NCBI GenBank assembly: GCA_021774995.1 | Contig: JAJFIM010000109.1 | Span: 1-35,111, forward strand | DNA from: Alphaproteobacteria bacterium | Lineage (GTDB): Bacteria > Pseudomonadota > Alphaproteobacteria > SMXP01 | Direction of reading: 5' to 3' | DNA: 35,111 nt | Shown: positions 31,339-35,111 of the stretch, piece by piece | How positions within the stretch are numbered: position 1 is the first letter of the stretch | How the letters are laid out: every line of letters starts with the position of its first letter | The notes under the pieces: generated by a model | Databases searched by the model: none | The model's input: only the letters and a program-made list of their open reading frames with translations | What the model was told of the DNA's origin: nothing | Position numbers and translations under genes: made by a program

Positions 31339-31515
31339 AAATGACTCCATCGGCCAGAACCTTTATCGTGCTAGAAATAAAATAAAAGAAATCAAAAATA
31401 CTATAACGCCCAATTTCAAAAGATCTGCTTAATCATTTGCTCAAGTAATAGCTATTGCTAGCAAAAGAATTTAACAAATGTTCATTTAAGTTAAGGTAAT
31501 AGGTTATAATTCCCC

Positions 31516-33186
31516 ATGACTAACGAGCCGATGCACTCCCATAAGAATTCTTTTGCTAAAAGTAGGATTGCGTTATACCAAATGCTATCCTTACCTGTTC
31601 CTAAAATATTATCTTTTTTATTGCTTTTATCTGGCGCTGTTTTGCTAATATCAGGGGCCACTCCTACGGATCCATCCTATCTAAAATGGCTGCGTGGAAC
31701 TATACCCTTGCCTGTTCTGGAAGTATCTCACTTAATTACAAATTTGACAGGTCTTCTCCTTTTGCTTTTAGCAAGAGGAGTAAGACTACGGCTTGATGCA
31801 GCTTGGTATGGCAGTGTTATCTTATTGGCATTGGGAATAGTCGCCTCTTTACTAAAGGGCTTAGGGTGGCAAGAGGCTTTATTCTTATGTGCGCTGTTGC
31901 TTTTAGTGCTGCCAACTAAAGGTTACTTTTATCGTAAATCTTCTTTGTTTTCTATGTCGTTTAGTCTTTCATGGGTTTCAATGATATTTGTGATTTTATG
32001 CGGCTCTGTATGGATCGGTATTTTTGCATTTGAATCTGTTGAGTATGACAGGGATTTATGGTGGCACTTTTCTTATCAATCAGACGTATCTCGTTTTTTA
32101 AGAGGTGAGCTTTTAGTTATTATCACATTAACTTTTTACGCCCTTTATAGACTCCTGAATGTTGCTCGTCCTAAATTTCCTCCTGCTTTATCTATGCAGG
32201 AATTAGATGAAGTTCATGAGTTAACAACACAGGGAGAGGACATAAAGGGTTTTTTGGCTTTACTCGGAGACAAACATTTATTTTGGAGCGATGATAGAAA
32301 AGCATTTATTATGTTTGTCGACACCCAAAAATATTGGTTTGCAATAGGAGACCCTATTGGTGAAAAAGCCTTGTTTAAGAAACTTTTGTGGCAATTTCAT
32401 GAGCAGGCTGATCTTTATGGGGCAAAAGCTGTTTTTTATCAAACTAGCCAAGAATATTTATCGAATTACCTTGATCTTGGCTTAGTACTACTAAAAATGG
32501 GTGAAGAAGCAATCTTGTTATTAGAGGATTTTTCTTTAGAAGGAAAAAAACGATCCGATCTTCGTAGTGGACGAAACAAGTTCAATAATTTGAACTACAC
32601 ATTCGCTGTCGTAGGTAAAAAAGAAGTCCCGGACATTCTACCACGCCTAAAGGAGATTTCAGATCAGTGGCTCAACAAAAAGAACGCGCGTGAAAAAGGG
32701 ATCTCATTAGGATTCTTTAATAACTCATACTTAGAGCGTTGCCGTCAGGCGGTAGTTAAAGACGATCAAGGAAAAATTATGGCTTTTGCAAATATTTGGG
32801 AAGCAGAAGGTAATAAGGAAATATCAGTTGATCTAATGAGATATGATCCCCAATGCCCAAATGGAGTAATGGATTATCTTTTTGCTGAATTAATGCTTTG
32901 GGCAAAGAGCGAAGGATTTCAGACTTTTTCTTTTGGAATGGCACCTTTATCTGGTCTTGAACGACATCCACTTGCTCCTCTTTGGCACAAAATTGGTACG
33001 GCTATTTTCGATTTAGGTGAAGAGTTTTATAATTTTGAAGGCCTTTACGAATACAAAGCTAAGTTTGGGCCACGGTGGTTTCCACGCTATCTTGCGGTTC
33101 CTGTAGGGGTATCGATACCTATGATTTTAATCACGCTTTCGCGTTTAATTTCTCAGCCTATTAAATACTCGTCCAGTGTAAAATAA
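31516..33186 (+). CDS. mprF: MprF/LpiA-type phosphatidylglycerol lysyltransferase, short form
   Basis: A 556-residue protein. About residues 25-215 hold about six membrane segments, and about 230-545 is the cytoplasmic DUF2156 aminoacyl-tRNA-dependent transferase domain (WFAIGDPIGEKALFKKLLWQ, then SLGFFNNSYLERCRQAVV, FSFGMAPLSGLERHPLAPLW). Full MprF/LpiA proteins have about 850 residues with a flippase domain that is missing here. It should transfer Lys, or another amino acid, to phosphatidylglycerol and reduce membrane negative charge. Its base composition looks more AT-rich than its neighbours, a hint of transfer. Confidence 0.85.
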   Translation: MTNEPMHSHKNSFAKSRIALYQMLSLPVPKILSFLLLLSGAVLLISGATPTDPSYLKWLRGTIPLPVLEVSHLITNLTGLLLLLLARGVRLRLDAAWYGSVILLALGIVASLLKGLGWQEALFLCALLLLVLPTKGYFYRKSSLFSMSFSLSWVSMIFVILCGSVWIGIFAFESVEYDRDLWWHFSYQSDVSRFLRGELLVIITLTFYALYRLLNVARPKFPPALSMQELDEVHELTTQGEDIKGFLALLGDKHLFWSDDRKAFIMFVDTQKYWFAIGDPIGEKALFKKLLWQFHEQADLYGAKAVFYQTSQEYLSNYLDLGLVLLKMGEEAILLLEDFSLEGKKRSDLRSGRNKFNNLNYTFAVVGKKEVPDILPRLKEISDQWLNKKNAREKGISLGFFNNSYLERCRQAVVKDDQGKIMAFANIWEAEGNKEISVDLMRYDPQCPNGVMDYLFAELMLWAKSEGFQTFSFGMAPLSGLERHPLAPLWHKIGTAIFDLGEEFYNFEGLYEYKAKFGPRWFPRYLAVPVGVSIPMILITLSRLISQPIKYSSSVK

Positions 33187-33285
33187 CATAAATTCACCCA
33201 TTAGCACCCATTAATTTTACAAAGCGGCCTGCCATAAGATGGCCTCGTCCGCCGTTATGTGATATAAAATTTGAGAGTAATTATT

Positions 33286-33477
33286 ATGAATTTAAAGATC
33301 GAAAGAGAAATGGCAGCAAGTCTCGCAAAAACCCTCACCGCCATGTGTGTCAGGAATACTGTGCTGGAAGACATTCATAGCGGCAAGGTCCCTGTGACAA
33401 AGACAGGCGATTATTTCAGCCGTTTTACGGCGAACTGGGATGAACCAAAGCCGGAAATCGATCCGGCGCTGGACTGA
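33286..33477 (+). CDS. Small hypothetical protein
   Basis: A 63-residue protein from ATG 33286 (five codons inside the track ORF; GAGAG upstream). It starts MNLKIEREMAASLAKTL and has one Cys, no membrane segment or signal peptide, and a Pro/Asp-rich end (WDEPKPEIDPALD). No family is recognised. A short hairpin GGCC ... GGCC lies upstream near 33222-33244. Confidence 0.5.
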   Translation: MNLKIEREMAASLAKTLTAMCVRNTVLEDIHSGKVPVTKTGDYFSRFTANWDEPKPEIDPALD

Positions 33478-33756
33478 GTCCGAAAAGAAACCGTGTTCAA
33501 TATTCAAAAAGAAGTCGATAAGATATAGATTGAAACGTTTCATTGTTATAATATTAAAATAAATGGAATTTTTGTCTTATACGTAATATATGATTTGTTT
33601 TATATCAATTACTTACAAAGCGAAAAGTGGAGACTTGTCTTTTTTTTCGTCGCTATCCTCCGCCATTTTTAGTGGTTTTACCGTTTAATATCAATGGGTT
33701 AAAAATCACATTTTTCATGGTTGTTATTATTGGTGTGTTACAAAGTGAGTTACACC

Positions 33757-34002
33757 ATGACAATCAGACCCCCAACCTACCTGACCATGCGTAATGGCAT
33801 TTATTACTTCCAGACTCGCATTCCGACTGATTCTGTGCATGATAACGCTAGAAAACATAAGCTTATCCGGCGGTCAACGCGAACAGGGAACCACCGTGAA
33901 GCATTAAAAATAGCCAGAACATGGTACGTAGGCTGCCCGATATCTGACTCCGTACTGATCATGATAGATTTACGGCATTGGGAAGGTTTGAGGCGAGAAT
34001 AG
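33757..34002 (+). pseudogene. Tyrosine integrase N-terminal fragment (DUF6538-like)
   Basis: Start at ATG 33757 rather than 33721. The first about 60 residues (PPTYLTMRNGIYYFQTRIPT, then SVHDNARKHKLIRRSTRTGN, REALKIARTW) match the DUF6538-like N-terminus of phage-type integrases. The frame then leaves the family and stops after 81 codons. The catalytic C-terminal half (300 or more residues) is missing. It marks a second integrative-element scar far from the integrase C-terminus at 6191. Confidence 0.7.
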
Positions 34003-34351
34003 AGCATAAACCGGGCCGCGATTTTGCACCAATTCCATTAGTCCGTTTGTATATTGTTTGACAAAAAATAACTAAGCTATTGTTTTAACAGGGAACCCCA
34101 TTAGTTTGTTTTCCCGATCCCGCCCATAAAAAAGGCGCACGAAAGGCGCCACTGACTCTCACTATAGCATAAAATCCAACATATTGCAACCTGTGCGCGT
34201 ATGGTTTAAAATCTCACACCTAAATCATAGATGCCCTAACCCTTTGTCAGCAAGGATTACCAACCCTAAGTATACCTTAATAACATTCTATGTAAAATAG
34301 AAAGAATAAAGATAAAATTTTACACAAAGTGTTTTAAACACAAAACGATAT
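34003..34351. other. Intergenic region with a minus-strand terminator-like hairpin
   Basis: About 350 bp without a supported gene after the integrase fragment. It contains the hairpin at 34128-34150 and low-complexity AT-rich sequence; nothing else was seen. Confidence 0.5.
34128..34150 (-). terminator. Orphan terminator on the minus strand
   Basis: On the minus strand GGCGC-CTTTCGT-GCGCC is followed by TTTTTT. It is well formed, but no minus-strand gene lies to its right in the window, so it may come from a lost gene or terminate antisense transcription. Confidence 0.6.
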
Positions 34352-34411
34352 ACTGACGGGATGTGGAATATTAACAGGGAAACTGACGGGATGTGGAATA
34401 TTAACAGGGAA
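34352..34411 (+). repeat. 30-bp perfect tandem duplication before the lipoprotein gene
   Basis: ACTGACGGGATGTGGAATAT plus ten more bases (to AACAGGGAA) occurs twice back to back (34352-34381 and 34382-34411). The end of each unit contains GGGA, and the second copy serves as the ribosome binding site for GTG 34419. It looks like a recent slippage duplication. Confidence 0.9.
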
Positions 34412-34418
34412 TAAGAAC

Positions 34419-34952
34419 GTGAAACGGTTTGGATTAAAGTATTTGTTTTTCATAGGCTTGTTTTTAGTTCTGGGGGCATGTTTGCCCTCCGAACAAAAGA
34501 CGGAGAAACGAAAAGATATACAAAAAATTTCGATTTCTGGAACGATGTTATGTATTCCACAGAACTATATAAAAGGAAGGGATGACCCGACAAACAGTAC
34601 TGTTCCCATTCAAACAATGTACCCTGATTTTTTGCCATTAGAGAAGCGTCCCAATGAATACTGGAAAGAAGGGGAGTGGTGGCGGCAAGTCAGTATTTTA
34701 TTATCGCATATTAGAACCACTCTTACATATGAGGAATTAGCACAGAAAAAAATAGATGTTTTAAAAGCCTATAAAGTTGTTGGGCTTGAATATGACGGGT
34801 TATTGCACCGTACACAGCCGGAAGGTGAGGTGCAGGATATACAAGACTTATGGGTTGAGCTAGATAATAACAAAGTTGCTATCGCATACATCGCATGTAG
34901 CGAAAAACTAACGGATATATCCAATCCTCAATGCGTCTACGCAGGCCAATAA
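34419..34952 (+). CDS. Lipoprotein, hypothetical
   Basis: A 177-residue protein with a GTG start and a lipoprotein signal peptide: a basic start, a hydrophobic run, and the lipobox LGAC (Cys near residue 21). The mature part is unrecognised (SISGTMLCIPQNYIKGRDD, then WKEGEWWRQVSILLSHIRTT, and a C-terminal ACSEKLTDISNPQC). Three Cys in the mature part could form disulfides. It should be anchored in a periplasm-facing membrane leaflet. The start codon follows the tandem repeat at ideal distance. Confidence 0.75.
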   Translation: MKRFGLKYLFFIGLFLVLGACLPSEQKTEKRKDIQKISISGTMLCIPQNYIKGRDDPTNSTVPIQTMYPDFLPLEKRPNEYWKEGEWWRQVSILLSHIRTTLTYEELAQKKIDVLKAYKVVGLEYDGLLHRTQPEGEVQDIQDLWVELDNNKVAIAYIACSEKLTDISNPQCVYAGQ

Positions 34953-35020
34953 TTCTGTTCTCACTGATACAAAAAAGTTATGTCTCTTTCCACGCGTTCT
35001 AAACTGTGCGAAAAGGGGAT

Positions 35021-35111
35021 ATGGATGATAAGACGGTTCTTATACGCGATGAAATACTTGAAGCGCTTTTGCCGGATATAGCCTTTGACGGCTGGATCTG
35101 GGGCGCTGTGG
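35021..35111 (+). CDS. COQ9-family protein (partial, N-terminus only)
   Basis: The frame from ATG 35021 runs off the window. IRDEILEALLPDIAFDGWIW matches the N-terminus of COQ9-family proteins, which help ubiquinone biosynthesis and have a TetR-like fold. The Shine-Dalgarno-like AGGGG is very close to this ATG, so a GTG at 35006 in the same frame is an alternative start. The family is typical of Alphaproteobacteria and mitochondria. Confidence 0.7.
   Translation, partial: MDDKTVLIRDEILEALLPDIAFDGWIWGAV

Overview
The window looks like an alphaproteobacterial chromosome of moderate GC. Pointers are a COQ9-family gene at the right edge, a DUF2924/recombinase pair, an AcvB/VirJ-like fragment with an LpiA/MprF-type synthase, and FNR/FixK-type sites. 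The exact lineage cannot be fixed from this sequence; it falls into two parts.

Part one (1-14.7 kb) is a scarred accessory region next to an initiator tRNA-fMet gene (14606-14682, minus). It opens with an IS1595-family transposase cut by the window edge. An intact operon follows: two DUF1538 membrane proteins (UmpA/UmpB-like antiporter), a PII-like protein and a CBS-pair protein. Then come a hipBA module whose hipA has an internal deletion, an HsdS tail, a truncated IS1595 transposase, an integrase C-terminus beside a copy of the tRNA-fMet 3' end, several AbiE-type modules, two metallophosphoesterases, a recombinase/Shedu chimera and DUF2924. The clearest event is a 3,754-bp segment (6959-10712) inside a 157-codon gene. 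Removing it restores that gene in frame, and joining the segment's own ends restores an AbiEii-type reading frame in frame. The segment therefore looks like an integrated circle. The tRNA-fMet 3' end occurs three times (6160, 12578, 14602), as expected at a repeatedly used attachment site.

Part two (14.7-35.1 kb) is mostly intact and looks like an envelope, ion and stress region. It holds an AsmA-like protein, a TVP38-DUF547 fusion overlapping a MerA-like flavoprotein, an arsC remnant, tRNA-Ser(GGA) and a MerR regulator with a typical long-spacer promoter. Next is a tightly packed minus-strand operon (27675 to 20393): mscS, CPA2 antiporter, corA, rimK-like ligase, aspartoacylase-like deacylase, nhaA and an AcvB/VirJ-like fragment. 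After it lies a small Fnr-type regulon: three TTGAC/T-N4-GTCAA boxes, each with a -10-like hexamer 31-32 bp away, beside small stress genes, a CBS protein and an Fnr-family regulator with a Cys-rich tail. An hsp20 gene has a long self-complementary leader that can pair with its own ribosome binding site. The right end carries a short MprF/LpiA-type lysyltransferase, an integrase N-terminal fragment, a lipoprotein behind a 30-bp tandem duplication, and the start of coq9.

The intact genes suggest adaptation to ionic, osmotic and oxygen stress (UmpAB, NhaA, CPA2, CorA, MscS, MprF, Hsp20, Fnr). The left part is a graveyard of toxin-antitoxin and defence genes. All family names come from reading the translations; no database search was run.
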